Shown: one piece after another, positions 45,822 through 57,184 of the stretch
Numbering within the stretch: the first letter of the stretch is position 1
How the letters are laid out: every line of letters starts with the position of its first letter
Assembly (NCBI GenBank): GCA_963920525.1
Contig: OY986438.1
Coordinates: 175,658,093-175,722,092 of the forward strand
Length of the DNA: 64,000 nucleotides
Direction: 5' to 3'
DNA from: Dichetophora obliterata
Lineage: Eukaryota; Arthropoda; Insecta; Diptera; Sciomyzidae
Position numbers and translations under genes: made by a program
Notes under the pieces: generated by a model
Databases searched by the model: none
What the model was told of the DNA's origin: nothing
The model's input: the letters and a program-made list of their open reading frames with translations, nothing else

Positions 45822-46217
45822 CACGGAGGTTACACGAGACAGTACTGTTAAGACAGTCACAACACATTCACAAATTTTTACCCACACACACTAACATTTG
45901 TTACTGTCTGCTCTACTGTCTTAAGTTTTTTGTAGACAGTTGGCGGGACAGTAGCTAGGAAAGTAGAATCATATTTAGCATATCAAGTGACAGAATACGT
46001 GAAAATTTAAAAGAATTAATGGAAAATTTGCAATACTTTGGCGTACTCGTAGTTTTAACAAAAAACTTTTTCATAAAATAGAAATTTTTTACTATTTTGT
46101 CTACTGTCTTGCCAACTGTCTTACCAACTGTCTGTACTCTTTTTCACAGACACAAAGTTTGACAATTAAAACGTATTTTTCACCGTCTTAACAGTACTGT
46201 CTTGTGTAACCCCCGTG
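45822..46217. mobile_element. MITE, TIR CACGG, TSD TTA
   Basis: Left end CACGGAGGTTACACGAGACA; the right end reads CACGGGGGTTACACAAGACA. The repeats continue through GTACTGTTAAGAC. TTA flanks both sides (45819-45821 and 46218-46220). The interior contains further CTGTC/GACAG motifs but no gene. Confidence 0.88.
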
Positions 46218-46220
46218 TTA

Positions 46221-49200
46221 TGAAAAAATTTATTAACAAAGCAATGATAGTTGACAGCTCTGAAAATAAAATGCCGCAGTGGCGAAAATAAAAAGCCACT
46301 GACAAATACAACAAGTTTGAAAACTGTCAAACTTTGTTTGATGATATATAATAAAATAAGATCATGCATGTAATTATTTGAATGTTCAACATATTCCTTT
46401 ATCACAACTTAAAGATTAAAATGTTAAAACACTCAATCCATACATTATTTTTTCTTGTTTGCAAACGAAGTTCCAGCAGAAAAAAAGCAAAAAGAGAAGA
46501 AGATCGTTCCATTTTTAAATCTCACCATGCATAGCAGCTGTTTAAGTAAAAGCAAATTTTTCAAAAATGTTGACAAATACAACAACTGAAGAAATTGCCA
46601 AACTTTAAAGGCATATATATATAAATATAAACCGAATTAATAATAAGTTTTGGTTGCAAACATCTTATTGCAACCTAACTTAAGTATTTATATACTAACA
46701 AACAGATTATATGCATTAATTTCAGGAGTTGCCAAGTGATTTCTTTGTGAGCTTGCGGCCGTTTAAGAACAAGAGACGATAATTGTTGATGATTTTATGC
46801 ACAAATACATGCAAACATTTTTTGAGGTTATGTTTTTTAATTTTCCTATCTTGTTATCTTTGCTGTCTGTATTGATGACGAGAGTTCCTCGGAAAAATAC
46901 GATGACGCAAACCAAAGATTTACCCTCTACCAAAATCGATCAACGTGCCTAAAGAAGTTTTCACTTCAAAAATTATTTTGTAGAAACTTGACTTTGTTTT
47001 GTATTTTTAAATTAATTCGCTACCCGTTCTCCCCGTCAAAATAGCCCTGCAGGAAATTGGACTAACTTTTAAATAGTTCTGAACTAGTTCCAAAAAGGAC
47101 CAGTACTGGTCCCTCTACAATACCCTTTTACGTTGATCAAACTGACGCTTTTTACGTATTGATGTCATAAGATATGACAATTGAACATAAAATAATTCCT
47201 TTTTCCCTTTATTTGGACTAGTTTCATTATGAATATTTTCAAACTGGTGCTAATGTCTTAAAGTAGATCATAAAGTCATTTTAAAGTATTCAAATGTTAA
47301 AGGCATGTATTACGGCATCTCTTGCATGTTTTACGTAAAAAGTGCATCATGTGAAAAATTATGCATTTCTTTTATTTTATATAGTTATTTTTTTAAATAT
47401 AATGCAAGAACTTACCTTTGTTGAATTGCTTAAATTAATTTTCCTCAAACAGAAATTGAAAATTAAAAAAAATTGCCACAAGATTTTATTTATTTTTGTA
47501 ATTAAAAATTTTGACAAGAAAAACAATTAAAATCAAGTGAACTGTTCTACGCTGAAAGTTTTTGTACTGCTTTATAGCAATTACTAATTGCGATAGAAAT
47601 GAACTAGTTGGTTTTTTCAATTGGATCCAAAATAACGGCTGGAAGAGAACAATGTGAGCGGCAAGTTGAAAATATTAATAATTTGAATTTCATACATTCA
47701 ACTAAATTTGTTTGACGGTGACCGCTGACGTTGTTCATTCTGTTACAGCTATTTAATAAAGACAGGTATGAACGTAGGACCATGACCTGACCGGGACTCG
47801 ACAACGGGACCGACGAAGTTTATCGAGGCTGACAATTAAATGTTATTGCAGTTTATCTCTAACAAGCAATCAGAAGGATGACCATTTATTTTTTCCGAAA
47901 TTCGTTCGCTATTCAAGGTTAAAATTGTATTTCACGATCTTGCTGCATCGTTGCAAATGCGTATTTGCAAAGTTAGATTTTTGTGAGCACACCTTTTATG
48001 TTATGTCAGCTGTTTATTCTGTTGTTTCGAATTTCTTCCACCGTCCCTTTTAATTTGCTTTCTTAAAACTTCCTCCATTACTGTACCACTTCTGTACCAT
48101 TACAACAGCATCTCAATCAGCGTTGTTCAAAAAGTATCGGTGGTGGTGTTCAATACAAAATAAAAATATTCATTTACAAAAGCGTCATGCAATATTATTG
48201 GATTTGCATATGCAATAGCCTTTTGTTATAACAAATGCATAATGCATCAAGGTTTTTTGTTTTTGTAAAAGCAGCAAATTTTGGATTTGAAATGATACAG
48301 CTATATCGTGAATGACCCAAATTTTTCTCCCAACCCCTTCATTCGGCGCAGTTACATTTCGACCAAGCTATACTTGCATATGTATTATAAGTGTGCATTT
48401 GCATTTAAACACTTACACATGCGTGCGCTCAACAAGCACAAGAATAGCCAATATAAGAAAACTGTTTGCTAAATATTGAGCGATGAATAAGAATCGAAGA
48501 ACCAAAATTCTGTTAGTTTTGTTAAAATTTGTTGTCCATCATTGAACATAACTGTTCGGCTGAAAAGCAGCAGCCGGAAAAAATTTCTCCACCTCCTGGC
48601 CAGGCTGTCTTGGCTGGCACAATAATGCAACGAGAAAACCATAAAATTACTGCAGCGATAAGAAAAAAAAGTAAAGGAGAAAGAGGGGATTGCATCGAAA
48701 TTGCAAAATACAAATTTCGCTGTCGTCAACGGCTTCCTGCTTTGTCAAAGTAAACATCATGTACGAAGTTCCGTCCGGTTCAGATCCTGACACTATATTT
48801 TTTTATTGCTGTTTAGCGTTTACTAAGAACAGTTGCTGGGAAAATTCGTTTATATTTTGTTTTTAGATCCTAGTTGAACGCACCTCTGCTCCAACAGCAA
48901 TAACAAAAACCCAGTCTAACGCAACGTTGGAGCTTGCTTCTCTAACGGTCAAATATTCTAATTCGTAAGGATATGCGAAAAATTCAAATTCAGGCAAGCG
49001 CACACAAACATGCATGATATATATTTATGTATGATTGTTTGTGAGTGTATGTGTGTGTGTGTATGTCTCCAGAGATCTGTCGATACAGCTGCACAAATAT
49101 ACATCTTCTTTCAAATGTTTCGAGGTGTAGATTGAGAACGAAGCTGTATTTGGATCTGAGTAAAATGCACGCACAGCGATGGTGACTTCAATGGCGGCCA

Positions 49201-49639
49201 TTTCCGTTTTGTTGTATTCGTTATTTTCTAACAGCAGCAATGTCAGAGTCCTGTCGTCGTCATCGTCAGCGGTGTTGTTTTTGTATTCAAGAGGCCAGAA
49301 TGCGTGCCTAGTTACTGCTGCTGCTGTGGTTGTTGGTAATGTTGTTGTAAGTATTCAATCTTTAGGGTCAGCCCTTATGTTGGTTTTTGTTAATGTTGTT
49401 GGTGTTCGAGGCATTTTTGCAACGACTTTTCATATGCAATTCCTTTCGTTTCCTATCATCTTTGCTTGCAAACAACACTAACAAAATTACATACATACAC
49501 ATACAAACGCATACAGATCAGCCCTACCAGCATAGAGCTGCCCAACGGAAACGGACATTAACGCTGACATTGCACAGTGGGACAAAAGTTTAGATCAGTT
49601 AACACAAGACTAGCATTGCAGTTTCTGTTGGTCAATTCT
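46221..49639. other. Long stretch without a supported gene
   Basis: Contains a TG-rich tract (49040-49063) and GTTGTTG/CTGCTG triplet runs near 49310-49410. A 74-residue frame at 48529-48753 is the least AT-biased open frame here (includes PPGQAVLAGTIMQ), overlaps a similar-sized frame on the other strand, and matches no family I know. GGACCAGTACTGGTCC at 47098-47113 is a perfect palindrome. Confidence 0.45.
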
Positions 49640-50038
49640 TACTTAATAAGTGAAAAAAATTTTTCCAGTTAAAACAAAGTTTAGAAGAAAGTATATTTTG
49701 GCTATTTTTGCACGTGATATATTGATGAACCGCTTAGATTGTGCACCATTGCTAGAACTTTTTAATATATATGGACCTCAAAGGAATTTTAGGCAAAGAA
49801 ATTTCTTTCGCTTTCCCTATCAAAGGACAAACTTTGGTAAACGTGACCCAGTTTATAACATGAGCACTTTTTTAATTCAGCTTGTTTTATAACCCAAACT
49901 AGGGACGCGTTTAAAAACTGTATTATGTTAAGCCAATTTTAAGCAAAAACTTTTGTATATTATTATATAAGTTGGATTTATGTAACTGTAAAACAATATT
50001 GTTAATAGTTAAATGAATGAATAAATAAATAAATAAAT
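49640..50038 (+). pseudogene. jockey/CR1-like LINE 3' end
   Basis: The frame around 49680-49860 gives ARDILMNRLDCAPLLELFNI and RQRNFFRFPYQRTNFGKRDP, the extreme C-terminus typical of jockey/CR1-like ORF2, followed by a 3' UTR and an (AAAT)n tail at 50015-50038. Strongly 5' truncated. Another LINE remnant abuts it at 50041. Confidence 0.75.
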
Positions 50039-50065
50039 CTATATTAGTTCGCTCTAAATTTAAAT

Positions 50066-50312
50066 CTGTGGTCACAAGAAATAATGACTTAACTCAAAAT
50101 ATCGTAAAAAAGCGATATGGAATTTACTTTATTGCCAATTTTCGGATATATACAGAAATCCATTTTTTGCCCAGAATTTATCATCATTTATGTCTGCACA
50201 TATTTTGTTTGTAACGGTTCATATATTTCAATAAAATTGGTTGTAGTTCGTGCAATTAAAATACCGTATTTTACGATACTTTGAGTTAAGTACTTATTCC
50301 TTGTGACCACAG
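50066..50312. mobile_element. 247-bp MITE, TSD AAAT
   Basis: Ends CTGTGGTCACAAGAAATAA and the inverted CTTGTGACCACAG, with inverted repeats of about 45 bp through ACTTAACTCAAA and TATCGTAAAA. AAAT at 50062-50065 and 50313-50316. Joining the LINE across one AAAT gives an open frame, which supports the borders. A 4-bp duplication does not fit hAT, Harbinger or mariner. Confidence 0.85.
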
Positions 50313-50439
50313 AAATATGCTTACTTCATATGGTGCTCTTTTCATGATATTCATATTTTACGTATTGAGCGTGTCCAAAAATCTTTCGTTCGCTTCGCAC
50401 TTAGAAATAGTAATTTTGAAAGCCTATTCCATCATATGA

Positions 50440-51943
50440 GCTGCTCAGAGCACAAGTGGCGTAAGTCCATATTTTAGGGAAATTGAGTTAAGTACGTAGA
50501 AATGAAGAGAAAAAATGTAACCTATTTATGAGTACGGGCTAGAAACTTCTAGCTTACGTAATCTCCGAACAAAATGCAATACTTTGTTATTGCTCTGACA
50601 AATAACATTTATTTTTTCAGAGCACAAGTGGCTTAAGTCCATTTTTGGTAGTTTTGAGAAAATCGAACATTTAGAAAAATTCTTAATATAAATTCCAAAT
50701 ATGCAGAACTCAGTTTTGCTTATAAGCTAGGTCAAGAGCATAATTGAAGCTATCCATGTCGTAAAAAATAAACTTAATAATACACATAAAATGATGCAGA
50801 ATATTGCATATTAGTAAAAACATTTGGAATTGAGCCACTGAAAATTATTTTGAATTTCTCGTTTCCGCTATAGGAATCTTATGGGAGATATTTTTCAAGA
50901 ATTTTTTGATAAGGAAAGGCAGCATTTTTACCTAAAAGTTGGACAAAACCACACCTTAGAAATTATCTCCATTATTAAGGGAGATAAAAAATAAATGGAC
51001 TTACGCCACTTGTCCTCTGAACATTTTTTAAAATTTCTCCTTTCCACTGTGAAAATGTTATGGAAAATATTTTTAAGAATTTTTTGACGAGGAATGACAG
51101 CATTTTTACATAGAAGTGGGACAAAACCATCCGTTAGCGATTGTCTTCATTATAAAGGGAGTTTTGATAGCTATATACCTTTTCGAAAATTTACCATTGC
51201 TCCAAATAACGATACCGATAAAAAAAAGATAACGATAACGATTCAGCGTTACTGAATAAACTTATATTTGCAAAGACTTTTTATTAAATTTTTTAATATA
51301 TTAATAAATATTACATATTATTACATCCCTACTAAATCGAAACAACTGTGTTTAATTTCAACTGTGAAACTTTTATAAAAATTAATGCATTCTGGCCTCC
51401 TCAATTATTCAAAAAATCACAAACGGATGATTCTGGCACTTCTGAAACTAAATTCAGTCAATCCTTACCAAAAAATTCTTAAAAAAATATTTTCCATTAC
51501 ATTTTTACAGCGAAAAAGAGGAATTTTAAAAATTTTCAGAGGACAAGTGGCGTAAGTCCATTCATTTTATATCTCCCTTAAAAATGAAGATAATCGCTGA
51601 GGGGTGTTTTTTCCAACTTCTAGGTGCAACTAAATGCTGTCATTCCTCATAAATATTCTTGAAAATACCTCCTATTAGATTTCTACAGCGGAAAAGAGAA
51701 ATATAAAAAAAATTTCAGTGGCGCAAGTCCACATGTTTTAACTAATATGCAATATTCTGCATAATTTTTGTGTATTATTTAGTTTATTTTTTACGACATG
51801 GATAGCTCCATTTATCCTCTTGACCTAGCTTATAAGCAAAATTGAGTTCTTTATACTTGGAATTTATTATAAGAATTTTTCTAAATGTTCAATTTTCTCA
51901 AAACTACCAAAAATGGACTTACGCCACTTGTGCTCTGAGCAGC
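50440..51943. mobile_element. Composite foldback element, TSD TCATATRA
   Basis: Ends GCTGCTCAGAGCACAAGTGG and its exact inverse. Flanks TCATATGA (50432-50439) and TCATATAA (51944-51951), an 8-bp duplication with one mismatch. The motif CAGAGCACAAGTGGCGTAAG or its inverse recurs near 50446, 50606, 51001, 51538, 51718 and 51915. Arms of about 550-600 bp (50605-51180 and 51395-51940) are inverted copies of one another, and each arm is bounded by the same motif. No coding content. The size of the duplication suggests hAT mobilisation. Confidence 0.88.
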
Positions 51944-52169
51944 TCATATAATGCACGATGTTTATTTATCCATTTGAAATCTATCCAAAATAGAAGAATA
52001 GTTTCATATCTCCTATTCATTTTTGGTCTTATAGCGGGGATTATTGATTGTCCATCTTTATTAGAATTACAAAATTGCATTGTCCCATCGAGAATGTTAA
52101 GAAGATTGGACATGGGCGTCCGCAGGATTTGTTTTAGGGAGAAGGGGGAAAGGCATAAAGGAGTTTAGA

Positions 52170-53447
52170 ATGAACATAAACAAAATGGAACCTATATAAC
52201 GCTATTTCTACGGGTCTTGGTACTAATTTTGTAAACAAGACACGCTTACTAAACTGGTTGACACACGCTTGTACACATAAGAAAATCTAATATATATTCA
52301 AAATCGTGTAAAAATCTTGCTCGTATCATGTCCAAAATATTTAAATATTTTATTTGATTTTTTTTCATGTAATACATTTCAGTAATTTTATACATTATAT
52401 ACATGTAATACATTTCTAAAGCAATTATTCCTAATAGTTTAATAAATTAACTAATGTGAGGCCTATGTCCTTAAATGAAATTGCATTAATAACTATTGAG
52501 CCCTCAGGATTTCAACTTTTAAATAAGAATACAAAAATTTCCTAATATGAAACTATATTTTTTGTTTGTTGGAAAACTGGGAAAAACAAACTAAATTTTT
52601 AAGGCCATTTTTTAACTTTGGAAGCCTTTAACTCCTAAACCAATTTCGAGCGGACTAAAAATTTTCAGATTTGGACTGAGGAGGTCAAAATCCATATCAA
52701 TAGCAAAAATTAAAAATTTGAGTTGTTGCTATTCTTGAAATGTTCCCCGCATACTAAAGGAGATATTTTTCACTGGATCTCGCACCGCATTGACACCTAT
52801 CGACTTATTTCTTTTTCCAACATGAATCAGTTCTAGCAGCTTGCAAGTTACTACAATCTAGTACGGAAACATACTAAATTTAAATCATTATCTGAATGAT
52901 TTAAAAAATTTCTTTTTCTTTAATTCAAAACGGATATATAAATAAAGAGGTACATGTATATTAGATTTGTTTTTGATTTCATACATTTTCTTAACATATT
53001 CCAGAACCTCCCTGCTTGGGAAGGCTTGATTCTGAATCCTGGTTTACTATAAGCACGTGACGCGAAAAAAATCTAGAAAATTCTGAAGCTGTGTGGGCAA
53101 TTCAATAACGAAAAAAATTTTTTGACTATAAAAAATTCTAATGTAAAATCGTTTGCTTAATATGATAAAAGATTTTTTCAAAAATTAGTCCTTTATCCAA
53201 ACTTGGCCTACTTTATTAAATTTCATCATTTTTTCTTTAGCTTTTTAATTAGAAGCTTTGCTCTTGCCTAGATCGCTGCGAGAATTTAAATACTGCAGGA
53301 TTGTTTATCATTTTATTAAGTTTAGGAAAATTTAAAAAAAAAATCCAAATTAAATCATCTTTATGCTAGAAAAGCAAGCCGAATTTTTGGAAAACATTTG
53401 TTTTTTTATTAAATTGTTTTACTTTGTCTTCTGCTTGTTTAAAATGA
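52170..53447. other. No gene recognised
   Basis: AT-rich. GGGCGTCCGCAGGATTTGTT at 52107-52126 followed by a purine-rich block resembles the start of some hAT-type elements, but no second end was found. Confidence 0.4.
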
Positions 53448-55338
53448 CAGTAAAACTTCAATAATCCGGACACATATAGTTTTAAGACCGTTCGGATTAG
53501 CGAAGTTGTCCGAACTATGGAAGTAAAATTTTTTGAAACAATATAGATGATATAAAAGAAAAACTTATTTTTTTGTATGACACATATTTATTTAAAAATA
53601 AAGAGAATATGTATTTTGTGGGACAAATAAATACCTACTATGAATTATTGAAAAATGTACTTATTGGTGGTTGGCTATCAAAAATGGATATCAAAACTCG
53701 CTGACTTAATTTAAAATATTTTTTTTTTTTTGACTTAAATTAAATTTTTCAACAACCTACCTAATAGTTTTATCTTCGTCAAGACATTACAATATATCAC
53801 TTTTTTTAAAAAAAAAAACAATGTTTTGTGTTTGCGTTTAGTATTTGAAAACATATTACTCTATTTTAGCGTTTATATGTAAATAAATATTTGTAATATG
53901 TAAACAAGTTTTCGCTTACAAGAAAACAGAACCTAATTAAACTGAAGAAGCGACAAGACTAATAAATTCGCAAAATTATTGCACAGCACACAATGCAAAC
54001 ATACTTGAATACGTACGTGAAAAAGTGTGCAAATAACAAAAACGTTAAATAAAATTTTTAACTACCTTTTTGCCTAAGAAAAACAATTTGTCCGAATTGT
54101 AGAGAAACAAATTTGAAATTGTCCGAATTATGGAAGTGTCCGCAGGCCTGTAGCCAGGGAGAAAGGGGGGAGGGGAAATGCCCCCCTACTACAACCGTTT
54201 TCACCCCCTGGCCAAATCAGACAATGAAAAACTTCAATAATTAAGAATTAATATGCATTTTGCTGATATATTTGTTTATTGCTTTAAAATTAGTTTAGCT
54301 TAAAATAACAAAAAATATATACATTCACCGTATTCATGACTTGAATATGTAAATATATGAAATTTGTTTAACAAAATTCAAATTTCTACTGGGTCGCCAA
54401 CATTTGCTACCAGAAAATAAGATTTGAATTTCAATATTTTTTTAACCCGCATCCATAGATACTTTCTAGAAATGAAAAGCACGTTGTGCACCAATTTAAT
54501 GCAGATACAAAAAGAATATATAATTCATTGAAATGTTTTTAATTTTTAAATTTTTTTATGCATGATGAATGTTTATTAATTTTACAATAAGAAAAAACTG
54601 CAAATCTTAATTCAAGCAGAAATTTAAAAAAGCAAAATATTTAAATCAAAACATGCATGTTTGTTCTTAATACATAAATCTGAATAAAAAATTTGCATCA
54701 ATTTGATGCAAGCGACGGATGCGGGTTAATTCAATTTTTTTATCTATGTTAATTAAAAAATGTCTTATAGCACATTCTTTACTGAAAAAAAGTCTGACCA
54801 GGCAGAATGCAGAATTTTTAAGATTCTGACCTGAATTTACAGAATGTTGATTTCTTTTGAGCTGAGAAAAGAACGGAAAAAATGCAACATTTTTTTTTAA
54901 TTTGATATTGGCTGCACAGTTGTTTTGAATTCCGATTTGTTTACGATTGAGGTTATATATAGTGCGGTACTGCATGGAATTTTGAAGAAATACTCATCGA
55001 CCTGTTAAATTTTATTAAAAGTAACCACTTTAATCAAAATTGTTTTGGATTCAATTTAAAAAAATTTTCAAAATTGAAACATTTTGCTTCTCACAATTGT
55101 CATAGCATATATTATTACTGTTAAAACTATTTTTTTTTTATGTTGGTATTACCAGCAGTAGCCCGTTTCTATAACTTTCGTTACGCATTATAACGAGCGA
55201 TATAACGAATTTAGTGGTGTAACTAACGGCGGTGTTTCTATAAGTGTGGTGGTATTCATTTTCGTTATAATCTTCGTTAAAGTTTTCATTATTATATGTT
55301 CAACAGAAAGTGTAGTGATATTTGGCGCAAAAACAAAC

Positions 55339-55590
55339 ATGAGTGAGGTAAGGTTGAAAAATTATACTATTGTGTGCAAATTATAATTAATAATACATAT
55401 TATTTACAGAAGAAAGTACGTACTGGTAAAATTTCCAAAGGCCAAAAGCAAAAGCTTTTGGAAATTTTACGTGGCCACAGAAATGTGGCTATGGGGCAGT
55501 TTGGTGGACCAAATAGCGGCAAATCGGCACAGACTGTTTGGGAAACAGTGACGGCAGAGCTTAATGCATTTGGAATTTTCCCAGATGTAG
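55339..55590 (+). pseudogene. Myb/SANT-like protein of Harbinger, C-term lost
   Basis: Exon 1 is ATGAGTGAG (MSE) at 55339-55347. A GT-AG intron of 62 nt (55348-55409, GTAAGG...TTTACAG) joins exon 2, KKVRTGKISKGQKQKLLEIL, then GPNSGKSAQTVWETVTAELN and AFG near 55580. This matches the N-terminal Myb/SANT-like DNA-binding domain of the Harbinger accessory protein, which in known systems binds the element ends and helps import the transposase into the nucleus. After AFG the frame runs into antisense transposase sequence, so the rest is missing. The domain itself is open. Confidence 0.75.
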
Positions 55591-56311
55591 GCGTCATGGG
55601 TACTTCCACCGAACCGTGCATTGGCAGACAATATATTAAGGTCGTAATCGCTTATCAACTGTACATTTTTATAAAAATACCCTTTTCTATTAATGTAACA
55701 GCACTCAACATCCATTGAGGGTTTTTTATTTTCACGTGCATACAATCGATGGCCCCAATGCATCCGCGAAACCCAGTGCAAGAAAAAAAATCTACAATTA
55801 TGCATGCAATATAGTATAGAAAGTGAAATTATATTATCATATATTACCTCTGTTTAATTCTATTCCACTCTGCCAACGTTTTGGGAAAGCGTATATATTT
55901 GCACATAAGCTTTTGTATGATGTAGGAAACTTCATGGATGGAGCGATGCACCATTGTCTTGCTCATCGAACAAACGAAATCCTGCCCAATATCCCTTAAG
56001 AAGGATCCTGTCGTATAATAATGCAATGCTGCTGCCATCCTCAATGGTTTTGGAATAAAAGTTATTCTTACTCCGTCTTTCATGTAAGGGCGTATTTCAT
56101 GCAACAACGCTATTGCTGCATCTTTTTTAAATCTAAAAAGCTCTTCAAATCGCGCTTCCGGGAGGTGAAAAGTGTCGGTTGAATCCCTTAGGTAGCGTCT
56201 ATGTACACGCAGCATATTTCGCTGGTCAACTAATATTGCTAGTGCGGCAGCTGCAAGCATAGTCACAAGCTTCAAAAAAATTAAATAAGTAAACAATTCA
56301 CATTTACACAC
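55576..56311 (-). pseudogene. HARBI1-like transposase, C-term lost
   Basis: Exon 1 (155-residue frame, 56311 to 55848) has LPEARFEELFRFKKDAAIAL, MAAALHYYTTGSFLRDIGQD and MSKTMVHRSIHEVSYIIQKL. It ends at a GTAATA donor. A 56-nt intron (55792-55847) ends in TAG. Exon 2 holds the first catalytic Asp in CIGAIDCMHV (a +1 frame near 55765) and, after a frameshift, YINRKGYFYKNVQLISDYDL and GGSTHDAYIW with the second Asp. The frame then enters antisense Myb sequence near 55575, so the third catalytic Glu region is gone. The residue pattern is that of PIF/Harbinger DDE transposases. Dead through deletion plus frameshift. Confidence 0.88.
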
Positions 56312-57184
56312 TTACTTTATTTATCTATACTTACTTTTTTAAATGAATAATTAAGCAAATCAATACAATACAATATGTTCAAATAAAATGTACAAGTAGA
56401 ATTGAAGTAAGCAAAACAACTCAGCTGTTACACATAACGAACAGTGTTTTGTTTCCACTGTTTCATACACTTTATAATAACTCGCCACGCTCGTAACGAA
56501 AGGTAAGTTTTCTGAGTTGTAGAAACACTTCGAAGCAAAATTTCGTTATGTCCCATTCGTTGTGAAGAAAATAAAAATCATTCGTTATCATAACGAAAAG
56601 TTAAAGAAACGGTCTACAGAGAGCAGAATGCAGAACCGCCGGATTTTACAGGTCAGAAAATTCTGCATTTGTTATACTTTTGCGGTCAGAATTTTCGAGA
56701 AAAGAACTCGATTTATTTTGTGGTTAACATTTTTCTTTAGAAAAGAACGGAAAAATGCAGAGCTCTTGAAGAGGTCAGAAAAAAATTAGAATTTTTTCCA
56801 GAACAGAATGCGCTATTATACATATGTTAGCCTATTTCACTACTCTTTCTGATATTTCTAGCCACTTTAAATAAATCTTGTGTTTTTACCTTCATTTTAT
56901 TACAAAGTCCTGAATTAATTTTTATATTATTTTTTATGTATTAATCTCATGTATACATATCCAGGTAAATATTATAAAATTAACTGTTTTTTAATAAAAA
57001 TGTATAATGTATTCATTTCCCACGTTAACAAATTTTTTTTTATTTAAATGAAAAAACAAAAAAAATCCCCCCCCCCAAAATTCATGCCTGCCCCCTCTGT
57101 CTTCTTGGTCTGGCTACAGGCCTGAGTGTCCGAATTATTGGAGTGTCCAGATTGGCACGTGTCGGGACTAAAGAAGTTGTACTG

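Larger units (their letters stand above)
50041..52113 (+). pseudogene. LINE ORF2 thumb/C-term fragment, split twice
   Basis: Three pieces form one reading direction: 50041-50065 (ILVRSKF), 50313-50431 (YAYFIWCSFHDIHI, RIERVQKSFVRFALR) and 51944-52113 (SYNARCLFIHLKSIQNRR, FGLIAGIIDCPSLLELQNC). Removing the MITE at 50066-50312 with one AAAT restores KFKYAYFIW. Removing the foldback at 50440-51943 with one 8-bp duplication restores PSYNARCLFI. One extra frame change exists just before the second break. The order RIERVQK, then PSY, then IDCP-LL is that of jockey/CR1-like ORF2 C-termini. Confidence 0.8.
55159..56616. mobile_element. PIF/Harbinger element with two genes, internally deleted
   Basis: Ends TAGCCCGTTTCTATAACTTT and, on the other strand, TAGACCGTTTCTTTAACTTT, with ATAACGA repeats just inside. 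CAG lies on both sides (55156-55158 and 56617-56619). At 1,458 bp it is short for a two-gene Harbinger. The plus-strand Myb/SANT-like gene and the minus-strand transposase meet tail to tail near 55575, where both lose their C-termini. Confidence 0.85.
54768..56815. mobile_element. MITE, TSD TTA, hosting a Harbinger
   Basis: Ends TAGCACATTCTTTACTG and, on the other strand, TAGCGCATTCTGTTCTG. TTA at 54765-54767 and 56816-56818; removing the element leaves a sequence collinear with hAT copy 1 (ATGTCTT..ACAT). The interior outside the Harbinger carries repeated CAGAATGCAGAA and GAAAAGAACGGAAAAA motifs in both orientations. Confidence 0.8.
54143..57124. mobile_element. hAT-type non-autonomous element, copy 2
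   Basis: Same TIRs as copy 1 (CAGGCCTGTAGCCAG) with a perfect 8-bp duplication AGTGTCCG (54135-54142 and 57125-57132). It lacks the SINE of copy 1 but carries a 2,048-bp insertion at 54768-56815. Comparing the two copies defines both insertion sites exactly. Confidence 0.93.
53448..57184. mobile_element. pogo/Tigger-like element, split by hAT
   Basis: Left end CAGTAAAACTTCAATAATCC; the right end reads CAGTACAACTTCTTTAGTCC. A TA follows the right end, while the left side has GA where TA is expected. TCCGAATTATGGAAGT-type repeats lie inside both ends. Excluding the hAT insertion and one copy of its duplication the unit is about 750 bp and non-coding. TIRs starting CAGTA and reading AAC/TTC are typical of pogo/Tigger MITEs. 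Confidence 0.7.

Noticed and set aside
48469..48753. Three overlapping 63-86-residue frames on both strands
   Set aside because: No family match, no codon-bias evidence by eye, and overlapping frames on both strands of similar quality; kept only as an unassigned note.
50446..51937. Foldback borders at CAGAG...CTCTG with AGCWGCT duplication
   Set aside because: The LINE frame across the site is restored only with TCATATRA as the duplication, so the longer TIR starting GCTGCT is preferred.
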